Shown: positions 26,196-36,170, counted from the stretch's first letter. The stretch is DNA of 64,000 nt from an uncultured Oleispira sp. (GCA_913061415.1 CAJXUD010000009.1:1-64000); one strand, 5' to 3'. Notes: generated from the letters alone by a model not told the origin. A program made the numbers and translations.

Positions 26196-27203
26196 GTGAC
26201 TAAGCAAGATAGTGCTACCGTTCAAGCTAAGAAGTTCGGCATACTCATGGTTAACCTAGGGACGCCAGAAGCTCCTACTCCGAAAGCGGTCAAGGCATAC
26301 CTAAAAGAATTCCTGTCTGATGTGCGCGTTGTCGATGCTCCGCGTCTTATATGGTGGTTTGTATTACGTGTTATTCTATTAATTCGTCCAAAACCCGTTG
26401 CCAAAGCCTATCAAAGTATCTGGACAGATGAAGGTTCGCCGCTACTGGCCATCTCTAAAAAACAGGCCGCTGCTCTCAAGCTGCAACTGAAACAAGATAT
26501 GGGTAAAGACATCCCTGTAGAGTTGGCGATGACCTATGGCAACCCGAGTATTTTAAGTGCCTCTAATGCACTTCGCAGCCAAGGTGTAGAACGCATATTG
26601 ATACTTCCTATGTACCCGCAATTCTCATCATCAACAACCGCGGCTATCTACGACAAGTTATCTGACTTATTAAAACAATGCCCACACCTACCCGAAATGC
26701 GCTGGATTCGTGATTTTCATGATTACCCAGATTATATCGAAGCATTAGCTCATTCTGTTAAACAACAATGGGAAAAAACTGGGCAAAGTGAAAAGCTATT
26801 AATGTCGTTTCATGGTGTACCAGAACGCTACACCGCTAAAGGGGACCCTTATGAGCATCATTGCCGTAAAACAGCGGTATTGCTAGCTGAGAAACTCGCG
26901 CTTAAGCCAGAACAATGGCAGTGTTGCTTTCAATCCCGCTTTGGCCGTGAAGAGTGGGTCAAACCTTATACAGATGATACCCTGAAGCAATGGGGTGCAG
27001 ACGGTATTAAAAGCGTTGATATTATTTGTCCGGCATTCTCAGCCGATTGCTTAGAAACCCTAGAAGAGATTCAGGTGGAGAATAAAGAATACTTTATTGA
27101 GGCTGGTGGTGAGATCTATAACTACGTGCCCGCCCTCAATGACAATCCTGATCATATTGAGATGCTAAGTAAGCTAGTTCAACAACACACACAAGGCTGG
27201 TAA
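26196..27203 (+). CDS. hemH: Ferrochelatase HemH
   Basis: HemH inserts ferrous iron into protoporphyrin IX, the last step of heme synthesis. At 335 residues it fits bacterial ferrochelatases. The catalytic histidine is His206 in SFHGVPERY, and the acidic partner is in FSADCLETLEEI (Glu287 and Glu290 region). The start is a GTG at 26196 with AAGG about nine bases upstream; no suitable ATG lies before the conserved GILMVNLGTPEAP block. No other heme gene is adjacent. Confidence 0.95.
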   Translation: MTKQDSATVQAKKFGILMVNLGTPEAPTPKAVKAYLKEFLSDVRVVDAPRLIWWFVLRVILLIRPKPVAKAYQSIWTDEGSPLLAISKKQAAALKLQLKQDMGKDIPVELAMTYGNPSILSASNALRSQGVERILILPMYPQFSSSTTAAIYDKLSDLLKQCPHLPEMRWIRDFHDYPDYIEALAHSVKQQWEKTGQSEKLLMSFHGVPERYTAKGDPYEHHCRKTAVLLAEKLALKPEQWQCCFQSRFGREEWVKPYTDDTLKQWGADGIKSVDIICPAFSADCLETLEEIQVENKEYFIEAGGEIYNYVPALNDNPDHIEMLSKLVQQHTQGW

Positions 27204-27250
27204 CCTTCTTAGGTTAGTTCCCCCCGAATGGTTCCCCGATAGTAAATAGC

Positions 27251-27290
27251 AAAAAAGGCCGCGTTGAAGTTCATTCATCGTGGCCTTTTT
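27251..27290. terminator. Bidirectional terminator between hemH and hvfD
   Basis: An A-run, GGCCGCG, a loop of about 15 bases, CGTGGCC and a T-run lie between convergent genes. It should end hemH and the hvf operon. Confidence 0.85.
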
Positions 27291-27303
27291 ATTGACGAGT
27301 GTA

Positions 27304-27897
27304 TTAAGCGTTTTTCTTACCCGAAAAATATTTATCGATCCAATAATCTGCACTAACCACCTTACCTGCTCCGGTAAAGAACAGGGATAGCAGCATAATG
27401 AAATACGTCACACCAAATTCAATACCGTTATTCAATATAACAAAATTACCTTTTGCAGTTAGCCACTCATAGTTTCCATGCTCTTGCAGTATAGATCGTG
27501 CTGCAGCCGTTCTTTCGGCCACCCCAGTATCTGCTGCACTATCTGCAATAGCCGACCATCCATTCCCCCAATGCACGGTAAAAATTGCCACAAGCATGGT
27601 GACCATTAAAGGAATTGTAATGTATCGTGTGGCAAAACCAATCAAGAGAAAAATTGCCCCCAATATTTCAGTCCAAGTTGCTAAAAAAGCTAATAACATT
27701 GGCGCGGGCAAGCCTAAACCCCAATCAGTGTTACCAAACCAAGCAACCGTATTTTCAAAACCTACCCATTTATTAGTACCTGCCATCCAGAATGGAATGA
27801 ATAGATACAACCTTAAAGCAAGTGGTGCCAATGCATCCAAACAACGGGTTTTATTGAATTGTTCATGCGCCCACTGCGTGACCTTAACGATTCCCAT
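27304..27897 (-). CDS. DoxX-family membrane protein (HvfD-like)
   Basis: This 197-residue DoxX/DoxD-type protein has four hydrophobic helices, including RLYLFIPFWMAGTNKW, LLAFLATWTEILGAIFLLIGF and a C-terminal FGVTYFIMLLSLFFTGAG. It is the last gene of the hvf operon, 71 bases after hvfC with its own AAGGA site. DoxX proteins often accompany DUF692/DUF2063 modification genes; the role there is undefined but probably membrane redox or transport of the product. Confidence 0.88.
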   Translation of the reverse strand: MGIVKVTQWAHEQFNKTRCLDALAPLALRLYLFIPFWMAGTNKWVGFENTVAWFGNTDWGLGLPAPMLLAFLATWTEILGAIFLLIGFATRYITIPLMVTMLVAIFTVHWGNGWSAIADSAADTGVAERTAAARSILQEHGNYEWLTAKGNFVILNNGIEFGVTYFIMLLSLFFTGAGKVVSADYWIDKYFSGKKNA

Positions 27898-27968
27898 AAT
27901 ATTCCTTGAGTAATTCTTTGTTTTTATTTAATTAATAATATCCAACCAAGTCTTATCTAAAGCCCTAG

Positions 27969-28733
27969 CTAAATAACTCCCCAAATAATACCTTGCTGCA
28001 ACCATTGCTCTAATATCTCGACCCCGCCCTGGTATGCTGCCTGTTGACCGTCAAGATTATTTTTATGCAAGAGTAAATTAAGTGCTTCATCACCTGTTCG
28101 CCCTCCTTCTTTTAACAGTGCCAATAACTGCAAAGTAAAAGAATTAGTTTCGGTAAAACCTACTTCATCATCCTGCTTTCGAAAAACAATCAATGCGCTT
28201 TGCTGAGGAGCCGGATGCCGATTATCACTTGATATCTGATGCACAGGATATTGATATAAAAAGCCTTCAATAACAGCTGATAAAACTGGCACCTTAGTTA
28301 GCACATCACCTTTTTCAGCAACAGTTTGAAAAGTAATTTGTTCCGGCTCGGGCTCAACATCAACAAACAGCTCTAACCATTCATAATGCGCAAGCTCGTA
28401 GAAATAGACGGGGTCTTTCTCACTGGGAGTAAATTCGTTTTCCAAGAACAACAAAAACTCTCTGGATATTTCTAAAAAGTAAGGCGTTTTATTATGATGG
28501 CGAATAAAAAAATCACGCCCCACTTCTAACCAGCGTTTTTCACCCATAATTTCGGCAAGTACCGGAAAACCACCCGATAAAAAGCCCATGATATTCTTGA
28601 AAAACAAGTCACGATAAATCGACATGTGTCGTTCATCCACATCACTTGGGCGATCAATACACAAAGGAGACTTAATATGACCAGAAAATTGCTGCTGAAG
28701 CTGTTTAAATTTTGGAATTTCAGCAGTCATCAA
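27969..28733 (-). CDS. hvfC: DUF2063 protein, HvfC-like RiPP partner
   Basis: This 254-residue protein carries the DUF2063 N-terminal domain (about 1-100, with RDLFFKNIMGFLSGGFPVL) and a C-terminal domain that in the family resembles a RiPP recognition element. In characterised systems it binds the leader of the precursor and forms a complex with the MNIO enzyme to present the core cysteines. Its first codons overlap the end of hvfB by 14 bases, which supports a 1:1 complex made by translational coupling. Confidence 0.9.
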   Translation of the reverse strand: MMTAEIPKFKQLQQQFSGHIKSPLCIDRPSDVDERHMSIYRDLFFKNIMGFLSGGFPVLAEIMGEKRWLEVGRDFFIRHHNKTPYFLEISREFLLFLENEFTPSEKDPVYFYELAHYEWLELFVDVEPEPEQITFQTVAEKGDVLTKVPVLSAVIEGFLYQYPVHQISSDNRHPAPQQSALIVFRKQDDEVGFTETNSFTLQLLALLKEGGRTGDEALNLLLHKNNLDGQQAAYQGGVEILEQWLQQGIIWGVI

Positions 28734-29556
28734 AACCTCCTGCCTTTAGCTGAGCCTTCTTAATAAGGTTAACCTCAACCATCAGCTCATCAACATCAGG
28801 AATATTAAAGTCTCGCTCAAGAAGCGTAGGAATAACTCCATGCTGCTGATAAGTAAAATCTAACAAGTCCCACACACTTTGTTTTATGGCAGCACCGTGA
28901 GTATCCACCAATAAATCTTCCGCTTCTTCATAGTGGCCAGCGATATGGAGGTAAGAAATGCGCTCTGTAGGAATTTTTTTCAAGTAGTCTTTCGCATCAA
29001 AACCATGATTTGTGCTATTAACAAAGACATTATTGACGTCTAGCAATATGCGACAGTCTGCCTCTTTTACGACCGCCTTAAGAAAATCAATCTCTTCCAT
29101 TTCCTTACCGGGTTGAGCATAGGCCGAGACATTTTCAATAATTAAGGGCTGTTCGATAATATCTTGCACCGTACGAATGCGATCAGCAACGTAGTGCACA
29201 GCCTCTTCAGTGAAAGGAATCGGCATGAGATCGTACATATGACCGTCATTACTGCAATAACTTAGGTGCTCGCTGTACGCCTTAATATCATGCAATTTCA
29301 TGAACTCGGCGACTTGCTTAACAAAATCGATATCAAGCGGATCTGGACTACCAATGGATAGCGAAAGCCCATGGCACAGAAAATCGAATCGTTCAGTAAA
29401 GCTACGAAAGTGCTTACCCAGACGCCCACCGACGTTCATCCAGTTTTCTGGAGCAACCTCCATAAAATTAATATCATCAGCCGTCACAGACGATAACGGA
29501 CCCAAAAGGGTCCGTCGTAATCCGAGACCCGCGCCGCTAATTGGATAGCTTGGCAT
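28720..29556 (-). CDS. hvfB: MNIO (DUF692) peptide-modifying enzyme HvfB
   Basis: This 278-residue DUF692 protein is a multinuclear non-heme iron oxidase with a TIM-barrel fold. Conserved metal-ligand blocks are visible in order: FLCHGLSLSIG, YSEHLSYC, LIIENVSAY, LLDVNNVFVNS, HIAGH, VDTHGAA and LERDFNIPD. In the characterised Haemophilus operon this enzyme, with its DUF2063 partner, turns cysteines of EGKCG repeats into copper-binding five-membered heterocycles. The adjacent precursor (29593-29979) has exactly such repeats, so the same chemistry is inferred here. Confidence 0.93.
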   Translation of the reverse strand: MPSYPISGAGLGLRRTLLGPLSSVTADDINFMEVAPENWMNVGGRLGKHFRSFTERFDFLCHGLSLSIGSPDPLDIDFVKQVAEFMKLHDIKAYSEHLSYCSNDGHMYDLMPIPFTEEAVHYVADRIRTVQDIIEQPLIIENVSAYAQPGKEMEEIDFLKAVVKEADCRILLDVNNVFVNSTNHGFDAKDYLKKIPTERISYLHIAGHYEEAEDLLVDTHGAAIKQSVWDLLDFTYQQHGVIPTLLERDFNIPDVDELMVEVNLIKKAQLKAGGFDDC

Positions 29557-29592
29557 TTAGATCCCCTAACTTAATGATTAAGTAATTCACGA

Positions 29593-29979
29593 CTAACCGC
29601 CGCACTTACCTTCACCACATTTACCTTCTTTAGCGGCTTTTTTCTCACCACCGCACTTACCTTCGCCACACTTGCCTTCTTTAGCAGATTTTTTCTCACC
29701 ACCGCACTTACCTTCGCCGCACTTGCCTTCTTTAGCGGCTTTTTTCTCACCACCACACTTACCTTCGCCGCATTTACCTTCTTCAGCAGATTTTTTCTCG
29801 CCACCGCACTTGCCTTCGCCACACTTGCCTTCGTGATGAGCGGCAACTTTATAACCCGTTTTTAACTCTGCAGTTGCAAATGGGTTTTCAGCAGCTTGTG
29901 TTGCTGGCATTTGAGTCATCGCTGTTACAAATGCTGTACCAAGTACTGCAGCTAAAGGTTTTGCTGTAGATTTCGTCAT
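29593..29979 (-). CDS. hvfA: HvfA-like (bufferin) precursor with ten EGKCG motifs
   Basis: This 128-residue secreted precursor has a signal peptide (LGTAFVTAMTQMPATQAA), a short linker (ENPFATAELKTGYKVAAHH), and five tandem 17-residue repeats, the last partial. Each repeat has two EGKCG motifs followed by a GEKK(S/A)A spacer, for ten cysteines in total. This matches HvfA-type RiPP precursors, whose EGKCG cysteines are modified by HvfB and HvfC to bind copper. The start has a well-placed AAAGGA. The protein is likely exported after modification, to trap periplasmic copper. Confidence 0.92.
   Translation of the reverse strand: MTKSTAKPLAAVLGTAFVTAMTQMPATQAAENPFATAELKTGYKVAAHHEGKCGEGKCGGEKKSAEEGKCGEGKCGGEKKAAKEGKCGEGKCGGEKKSAKEGKCGEGKCGGEKKAAKEGKCGEGKCGG
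29596..29832 (-). repeat. 51-bp tandem repeat inside hvfA
   Basis: Five units of 51 bp (last one 33 bp) encode the EGKCGEGKCGG-EKK blocks. The units are close copies at DNA level, so unit number may vary by slippage between strains. Confidence 0.9.
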
Positions 29980-30037
29980 GATGAGTTCCTTTAATTTTTG
30001 TTTGTACGTTATTTCTATGAGTTATTTTCTATTATGT

Positions 30038-30068
30038 ATTCTATCTTACGACAGGAGCTTGTTATCAA
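30038..30068 (-). promoter_or_regulatory. hvfA: Possible hvfA promoter
   Basis: On the minus strand TTGATA (30068-30063) and TAGAAT (30043-30038) are separated by 19 bases, about 60 bases before the hvfA start. The spacer is long, and a GACTT with a CGTA further on could instead fit an ECF sigma site. Assignment is tentative. Confidence 0.25.
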
Positions 30069-30158
30069 GTCAGCTCTCATTCTTCATTAGTACGTCACTA
30101 CAAAGAATAGTTCAAGAATAGTTCAAATATCTGACTTATCCCAATGGCTAAAGCTCAG

Positions 30159-33100
30159 TTACAGTGACAATTCCATCTTAATATCATTCCAGCGCTGACG
30201 TAATCGCTTACTCGAAACCGGCTCACTGGTCCCTAATGGCTGGGCAAATAAAGACATTCTTAACTCTTGAATCAGCCAATAAAAGCCCAGTAGCTCAGCA
30301 TTGGCATAATAAGGTATCGCTAGCTGTTTTATCCCTGCCTGATGCAATTGTCGCATTTCGTCGACTTCTGCGATCCGCAAACGATCACGCTGCAGCTGGC
30401 CTTGTAATTTATCTAACCGATAAAGGATACCCTCTATATATCTAGGGTATGATTTCAGATACAACCAAGGCGTCTGAATAATAAAATTGGGCTGAAATAA
30501 TTCATTCAGTTGAGACTTGATATCACTATACGCATACGCACGATCAATCGTCGTATTTCCTTTCATCTGCTTCAATACTTTATGCCTTAGCGGAAGTACT
30601 CGTTTAAGCCAATCAATAATCTTAACTAACGTAGGGTAGAGTTCTGAGCGATTATCCAGACACTGTTTAAATGCCTGCTCAGTTCTTGGCAATTCATCCT
30701 CAGACAACATACATAAGTTATAACACGCGTCTAGTATGTCGTTATAAAACTCTTGCTTAGGCGCCAAGCCTTGGGCATAAGGCATCACAGGATCTAACAG
30801 CCTAAGCTCTTTTCGTAATTCTTTGTCTTGTATGGCCAAAGACAACCGCAGTAAACGAATTATACCTTGTCGACTGGATAACTCCGCAAAATCCTCATCG
30901 GCATGCAATGTCATATCAACATGGCCACCTTGATCGATTAACATGGGAAACATACGAACCTTAAGGCCTTGAAGGTCTCTTTCAGTTACTTTAGGCAGCT
31001 TAGAAAAATCCCATTGTGTAATATTCGATCGATCAAATTCTTTATCGGTCAGTACCGTTGCTTGCGCCTGACCTATGCCTTCGAATTCTTCTCGAAGTGT
31101 CGTCAAATCACGACCCTGACCAACAACCTTTTCGTTATCAACGACCTGATAATTCATTTTAAAATGATCATCTAAGGGTATCGAACGTAGATCCTCGAGC
31201 TCAACTTTTATGCGATATTGACTGTATAAAAAATTTACCAGTTGAGGAAACAGACCACCCTCACCGACGTTGGCAAGCTGTAAAAATTGGTCAGCCGTAT
31301 TAGGGACCGGAACCAGCTGCTTACGCAGCGGCTTAGGTAATCCTTTTAATATAGCGATGCATTTTTCTTTTATAAAACCAGGCACTAACCAATCAGCCTG
31401 ATCAATAGAAATTTGTCCGAGTACTGATGCCGGCACAGTCATCGATACCCCATCATCTTTAGCACCCGGAGAAAATGCATACGCCAGTGGAAAACTAATG
31501 CCTTGATAGTTAAAATAACTCGGATACAACGCATCAGTAACGCTATCTTCACTTTGCTTTAATAAATATTCTTTGGTTAAATAAAGAAGTTTTTCATCCG
31601 TCTCTGGTTTCTTTATCCAAGCATACAAGCTAATAACCGAAGCGACATCGGTAGGGATATGCTCATCATAAAAATGAGCAACTACTGCATCTTCAACGAC
31701 ATAACTACGTGTTCTTGTTTTCTCTTCTAACTCAGCTAATTCAGCAATCAAATTAACATTATGCTTATAAAATTTTGATTTTAATTCGATGTTATTTTCA
31801 ACAAGGCCTTGCTGAATAAATAAATTTCTCGCCTCGGGCATATTAATACGACTAAAATCAATTGCGCGCTTAGGATTAATAATTAACCCATACAAGCTGG
31901 TCTGTTCAAACGCAATTACTTGCCCACGTTTTTTACTCCAGTGAGGCTCAAAATAACTTTTACGCAACAACGGCTGCGCAAGTTGTTCAAGCCACTGCGG
32001 ATCAATTTTGGCGACCGTACGGCCATACAAACGCGACGTTTCCATTAACTCGGCAGCCACAATCCATTTAGGGCGTTTCTTGTATAAACCTGATGCAGGG
32101 AAAATTTGTAACTTACGCTGACGAGCGCCTAAATACTCTGCGCCCTCTTCTTTTTGCGCAATGTGACTTAATAATCCAGCCAATAAAGATTTATGAACAT
32201 TCTCATAACTTGCGGGTTCATTATTTAAAATAAAATCCATTTCTCTGCATAAAATATGCAGTTGCTTATGAACATCTCGCCACTCACGCATACGCATGTA
32301 ATTTACAAAATGTTTTTGGCACCATTTACGTAATTGCGAATTAGTAAGTTCTTGCCTTTGCTCTTCAAACGCATCCCATAGATTTACGTAGGATAAAAAA
32401 TCGGATTCTTCATGAGCCAGTTCTTTATGTTTTTGATCAGCCGCTTGCTTCTTATCAGCAGGCCTTTCTCGTGGATCTTGTATACTTAAAGCCGATGCAA
32501 TAATTAATACTTCACGTAAAGCATTCTGTTTTTTTGCTTGTAAAAGCATACGAGATATTCGAGGTTCAACCGGCAAACGGGACATTTGACGGCCAAGCTG
32601 AGTTAACTCAAACTGCCCTTCTTTATTGCTCGAAGAGACCGCTTCAAGCTCTTGTAATAAGTTAAACCCATCTTTGATAAATCGAGGATCAGGGGCATCA
32701 ACAAAAGGAAATTCACTGATATTACCGAGCTTAAGCGATATCATTTGCAAGATAACAGCCGCTAGGTTTGTTCGTTGTATTTCTGGTTCAGTAAATTCAG
32801 GACGAGACAAAAAGTCCTCTTCAGAATAAAGGCGAATACAGATACCATCCGCCACACGTCCACATCGGCCACGACGTTGATTTGCGCTGGCTTGAGAAAT
32901 AGCCTCAACAGGTAATCGCTGAACTTTAGAGCGATAACTGTAACGACTGATTCGAGCAACACCCGAATCAATCACATAGCGAATACCTGGAACGGTCAAC
33001 GAGGTTTCAGCAACGTTCGTTGCCAAAATTATTCTGCGCCCGACGGACTCTGAGAATATTTTTCCCTGATCACTGACACCTAAACGCGCATACAACGGCA

Positions 33101-34094
33101 ATATTTGGCTATTACGCAGGTCTTTATCATGGGCCATCATTTTACGAAGAAATTCAGCGCACTCTCTAATTTCACGCTCACCAGGTAAGAATACGAGCAC
33201 GTCGCCCGCCTGTTGCTTAATTCTATCTTGCTGTGCGAGTTCTTGAAGCCCGTGTAAAATACCTTCTTGGATTGTTAAGTCAGTATCATCTTCACTCTCA
33301 CGAACAAGCGGTCTAAAGCGATCCTCTACAGGAAAGGTGCGGCCAGAAACTTCGATGACAGGGGCATTAGAGAAATGCTCACTGAATCTGGTTAAATCAA
33401 TCGTTGCTGATGTAATGACAACTTTAAGATCGGGCCGTTTAGGCAATAATTGTTTTAAGAAGCCGAGTAAAAAATCAATATTCAGACTGCGTTCATGAGC
33501 TTCATCGATAATAATGCAATCATATTCTGATAAAAATTTATCATGCTGAGTTTGCGCCAACAAAATACCATCGGTCATTAACTTAACGCGAGTGCGCTCT
33601 GTCGTCTGATCGCTGAATCGAACCTGACAACCAACTTCTTGGCCCATCTCGACTTCAAGTTCTTGCGCAATCCGGCTAGCAACTGAGCGAGCGGCTAATC
33701 GTCTTGGTTGTGTATGGGCAATCGTGCCAGCCTGCCCAAGCCCTAGTTCGAGACATAGCTTAGGCAACTGAGTTGTTTTACCTGAGCCCGTTTCGCCCGC
33801 AATAATCACAACTTGATTCTTAGATAGCGCTTCGAGTATTTGTTCTCGCTTTTGACTGACCGGTAAAGTTTCTGGATATTGAAGCTTCAGTTCGGTCTTA
33901 CGCTGTGCCAATATTTGCTGACTGCGTTCGATCGTTTGAAGTAACTTAGCCAGTTTTTTATCAATGGGCTTTTCCTGCTGTATTAAGCGGAATATTGCCT
34001 GTAAGTCTCGATTTAAGCGAAATTTATCTTTGGCTAGACAATTATTGACTGCTTGTTTAAGCGCATTTCTATCAAGCTTGTTATTCTGACTCAC
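30159..34094 (-). CDS. hrpA: ATP-dependent RNA helicase HrpA
   Basis: This 1311-residue DEAH-box helicase is close to E. coli HrpA (1300), which rescues stalled translation and processes RNA. Walker A GETGSGKT (100-107), DEAH (197-200), TSATID, and the QRRGRCGRVADG motif VI are intact. The long C-terminal region with the DUF3418-type domain is complete. It is preceded by fadD on the same strand with 137 bases between, including a terminator, so it is probably transcribed on its own. Confidence 0.95.
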   Translation of the reverse strand: MSQNNKLDRNALKQAVNNCLAKDKFRLNRDLQAIFRLIQQEKPIDKKLAKLLQTIERSQQILAQRKTELKLQYPETLPVSQKREQILEALSKNQVVIIAGETGSGKTTQLPKLCLELGLGQAGTIAHTQPRRLAARSVASRIAQELEVEMGQEVGCQVRFSDQTTERTRVKLMTDGILLAQTQHDKFLSEYDCIIIDEAHERSLNIDFLLGFLKQLLPKRPDLKVVITSATIDLTRFSEHFSNAPVIEVSGRTFPVEDRFRPLVRESEDDTDLTIQEGILHGLQELAQQDRIKQQAGDVLVFLPGEREIRECAEFLRKMMAHDKDLRNSQILPLYARLGVSDQGKIFSESVGRRIILATNVAETSLTVPGIRYVIDSGVARISRYSYRSKVQRLPVEAISQASANQRRGRCGRVADGICIRLYSEEDFLSRPEFTEPEIQRTNLAAVILQMISLKLGNISEFPFVDAPDPRFIKDGFNLLQELEAVSSSNKEGQFELTQLGRQMSRLPVEPRISRMLLQAKKQNALREVLIIASALSIQDPRERPADKKQAADQKHKELAHEESDFLSYVNLWDAFEEQRQELTNSQLRKWCQKHFVNYMRMREWRDVHKQLHILCREMDFILNNEPASYENVHKSLLAGLLSHIAQKEEGAEYLGARQRKLQIFPASGLYKKRPKWIVAAELMETSRLYGRTVAKIDPQWLEQLAQPLLRKSYFEPHWSKKRGQVIAFEQTSLYGLIINPKRAIDFSRINMPEARNLFIQQGLVENNIELKSKFYKHNVNLIAELAELEEKTRTRSYVVEDAVVAHFYDEHIPTDVASVISLYAWIKKPETDEKLLYLTKEYLLKQSEDSVTDALYPSYFNYQGISFPLAYAFSPGAKDDGVSMTVPASVLGQISIDQADWLVPGFIKEKCIAILKGLPKPLRKQLVPVPNTADQFLQLANVGEGGLFPQLVNFLYSQYRIKVELEDLRSIPLDDHFKMNYQVVDNEKVVGQGRDLTTLREEFEGIGQAQATVLTDKEFDRSNITQWDFSKLPKVTERDLQGLKVRMFPMLIDQGGHVDMTLHADEDFAELSSRQGIIRLLRLSLAIQDKELRKELRLLDPVMPYAQGLAPKQEFYNDILDACYNLCMLSEDELPRTEQAFKQCLDNRSELYPTLVKIIDWLKRVLPLRHKVLKQMKGNTTIDRAYAYSDIKSQLNELFQPNFIIQTPWLYLKSYPRYIEGILYRLDKLQGQLQRDRLRIAEVDEMRQLHQAGIKQLAIPYYANAELLGFYWLIQELRMSLFAQPLGTSEPVSSKRLRQRWNDIKMELSL

Positions 34095-34168
34095 ATCTCA
34101 CCCAGTGATCTATTCTGTTGATATTGTTTAATAGCATTAATGTAATTGCTTATCGCGTTAAAACGAAA

Positions 34169-34190
34169 ACGCCCTGCATTAGCAGGGCGT
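34169..34190 (-). terminator. Terminator downstream of fadD
   Basis: ACGCCCTGC and GCAGGGCGT form a 9-bp stem with a 4-base loop. On the minus strand it is followed by a T-rich GTTTTCGTTTT, as expected of a terminator for fadD. Confidence 0.75.
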
Positions 34191-34231
34191 TATTCTAACA
34201 AACTATCAATCAAACATCTGCCAAGATAGGC

Positions 34232-35920
34232 TTATGCTTTATTTTCCATTTTAGCCATTTCTTCATCTCGAAGTTCACGACGTAAAATTTTACCAACGTT
34301 TGTTTTTGGCAATTCATCACGAAACTCAACATGCTTAGGTATTTTATAAGCGGTCAATCGCTCACGAGCCCAAGCTTTAACATCCGCAGCCGTTAAGTTT
34401 TCATTACTGGATACCACAAAAATTTTAACCGACTCTGAAGTCTTAGGATCTGGGATACCAATCGCAGCCGCTTCTACAATATCAGGGTGCGTTACAATTT
34501 CGTCTTCAACTTCATTTGGATAAACATTGAAGCCCGATACGATGATCATATCTTTCTTACGATCAACAATCTTCATATAGCCATCTTCACTGATCACCGC
34601 CACATCGCCTGTTTTTAACCAACCATCACTCGAGATAGTTTCAGCCGTGGCTTCTGGGCGCTGCCAATAACCCTTCATTACTTGAGGGCCTTTAACACAA
34701 AGTTCCCCTGCTTCACCAACAGGAAGTTCATTGCCGTTATCATCGATAACTTTACAGTTCGTACTCGCCACTGGAAGACCAATGGTACCCAACTTGATAT
34801 GACCTGGAGGATTGAAAGAAACAACAGGAGACGTTTCAGTCATACCAAAACCTTCAGCGATATCGCAGTTTGTAACCTGCTTCCACTGATCGGCGGCATC
34901 TTTAGTTAATGCCATACCACCAGAAATAGTTAATTTTAAACCACTAAAGTTTAATGCCTTGAAAACCGGCTGACTGCACAGTGCAACAAACAATGTATTC
35001 AAACCAACAAAGCAAGAAAACTTGGTATTTTGTAATACTTTAATGAAACCTGGAATATCGCGAGGATTAGGAATTAATACACTGTGATTACCTGTTTCAA
35101 GTAATACCATGCAATGAACCGTAAAAGCATAAATATGATAAAGAGGAAGTGGCGCAATAGCCGTTTCTTTACCCTTATCCAATGCCATGCTGAACAGGCC
35201 ACTGCACTGAAGCATATTGGCGATCAGGTTTCCGTGGGTCAACATTGCGCCTTTTGCTACGCCTGTTGTACCACCCGTGTATTGCAATACAGCAATATCA
35301 TCTTGCTTTAGAGCAGGGGTCGTAAATGACTTACCTTGCCCTAAACTAAGTGCTTTGCGTAATGTAACGGCTTTTGGAATATTGTACGATTCAACTTCTT
35401 TTTTAACATATTTTAAAACGCTGTTTATCAAAACACGCTTCACCGTTTTGTGCATGTCGCCTACTTCGGTGACAATCACAGTTTCGATTGATGTGTTGGC
35501 CAAAACACGCTCAGCTTTTGCAGCCATGTTTGCTAAGACAACTAAGGCTTTTGCACCTGAATCGTTAAACTGATGCTCCATCTCACGTTCAGTATAAAGT
35601 GGATTGGTGTTTACCACGGTCATACCTGCACGCATTGCACCAAAAACAACAATTGGATATTGAAGTACGTTAGGAAGTTGAACAGCGATGCGATCGCCAG
35701 CTACAAGCGTTGTTTCGTTTTGTAGATACGCAGCGAATGCAGCACTTTGAGATTCAAGCTCTGCATATGTCAACGTTTGACCAAGGCACGAAAAGGCTGG
35801 CTTATCAGCATATTTAACAACAAACCCATTAAATACTTCTACAACTGACTGGTATTGGTTGATATCAATTGTTTTAGCAAGGTCTGCTGGATATTTATCC
35901 TGAAAAAATGTTTCGTTCAT
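34232..35920 (-). CDS. fadD: Long-chain fatty acid-CoA ligase FadD
   Basis: FadD activates fatty acids to acyl-CoA for beta-oxidation, through an acyl-adenylate. The 562-residue length matches the family. The AMP-binding motif YTGGTTGVAKG is at 214-224, followed by GFGMTETSP, DGWLKTGD, and the C-terminal hinge DRKKDMIIVSGFNVYP. The enzyme supports growth on fatty acids or alkanes, in line with malate synthase G elsewhere in the window. A 250-base divergent intergenic region separates it from a lysophospholipase-like gene. Confidence 0.93.
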   Translation of the reverse strand: MNETFFQDKYPADLAKTIDINQYQSVVEVFNGFVVKYADKPAFSCLGQTLTYAELESQSAAFAAYLQNETTLVAGDRIAVQLPNVLQYPIVVFGAMRAGMTVVNTNPLYTEREMEHQFNDSGAKALVVLANMAAKAERVLANTSIETVIVTEVGDMHKTVKRVLINSVLKYVKKEVESYNIPKAVTLRKALSLGQGKSFTTPALKQDDIAVLQYTGGTTGVAKGAMLTHGNLIANMLQCSGLFSMALDKGKETAIAPLPLYHIYAFTVHCMVLLETGNHSVLIPNPRDIPGFIKVLQNTKFSCFVGLNTLFVALCSQPVFKALNFSGLKLTISGGMALTKDAADQWKQVTNCDIAEGFGMTETSPVVSFNPPGHIKLGTIGLPVASTNCKVIDDNGNELPVGEAGELCVKGPQVMKGYWQRPEATAETISSDGWLKTGDVAVISEDGYMKIVDRKKDMIIVSGFNVYPNEVEDEIVTHPDIVEAAAIGIPDPKTSESVKIFVVSSNENLTAADVKAWARERLTAYKIPKHVEFRDELPKTNVGKILRRELRDEEMAKMENKA

Positions 35921-36170
35921 GCTCAGTTCCCAATTAGAATCGTACGAATACTGTACTAAAGTTAATATGCCTAAACTGGATCATCTTTAAATGAGTCTTT
36001 GTTTGGCGCATTTTGATCAATTTATGGGAGCAAAGATTACCATTTTTTACTATTGCGGGCAAAAAACCTTAACTAAAAGCATACAAAAAAGGCCAAAATC
36101 ACAGTAATCTAATGACTTAGCACACAAACTTATAACGATAACGAGCTCACCTCGAACAACAGGTTAAAAC

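Noticed and set aside
29596-29832. Possible CRISPR-like array
   Set aside because: The regular repeats are coding units without unique spacers.
29571-29846. 91-residue frame reading K/A/V-rich repeats on the minus strand
   Set aside because: It is the shifted frame of the hvfA repeats and lacks a ribosome site.
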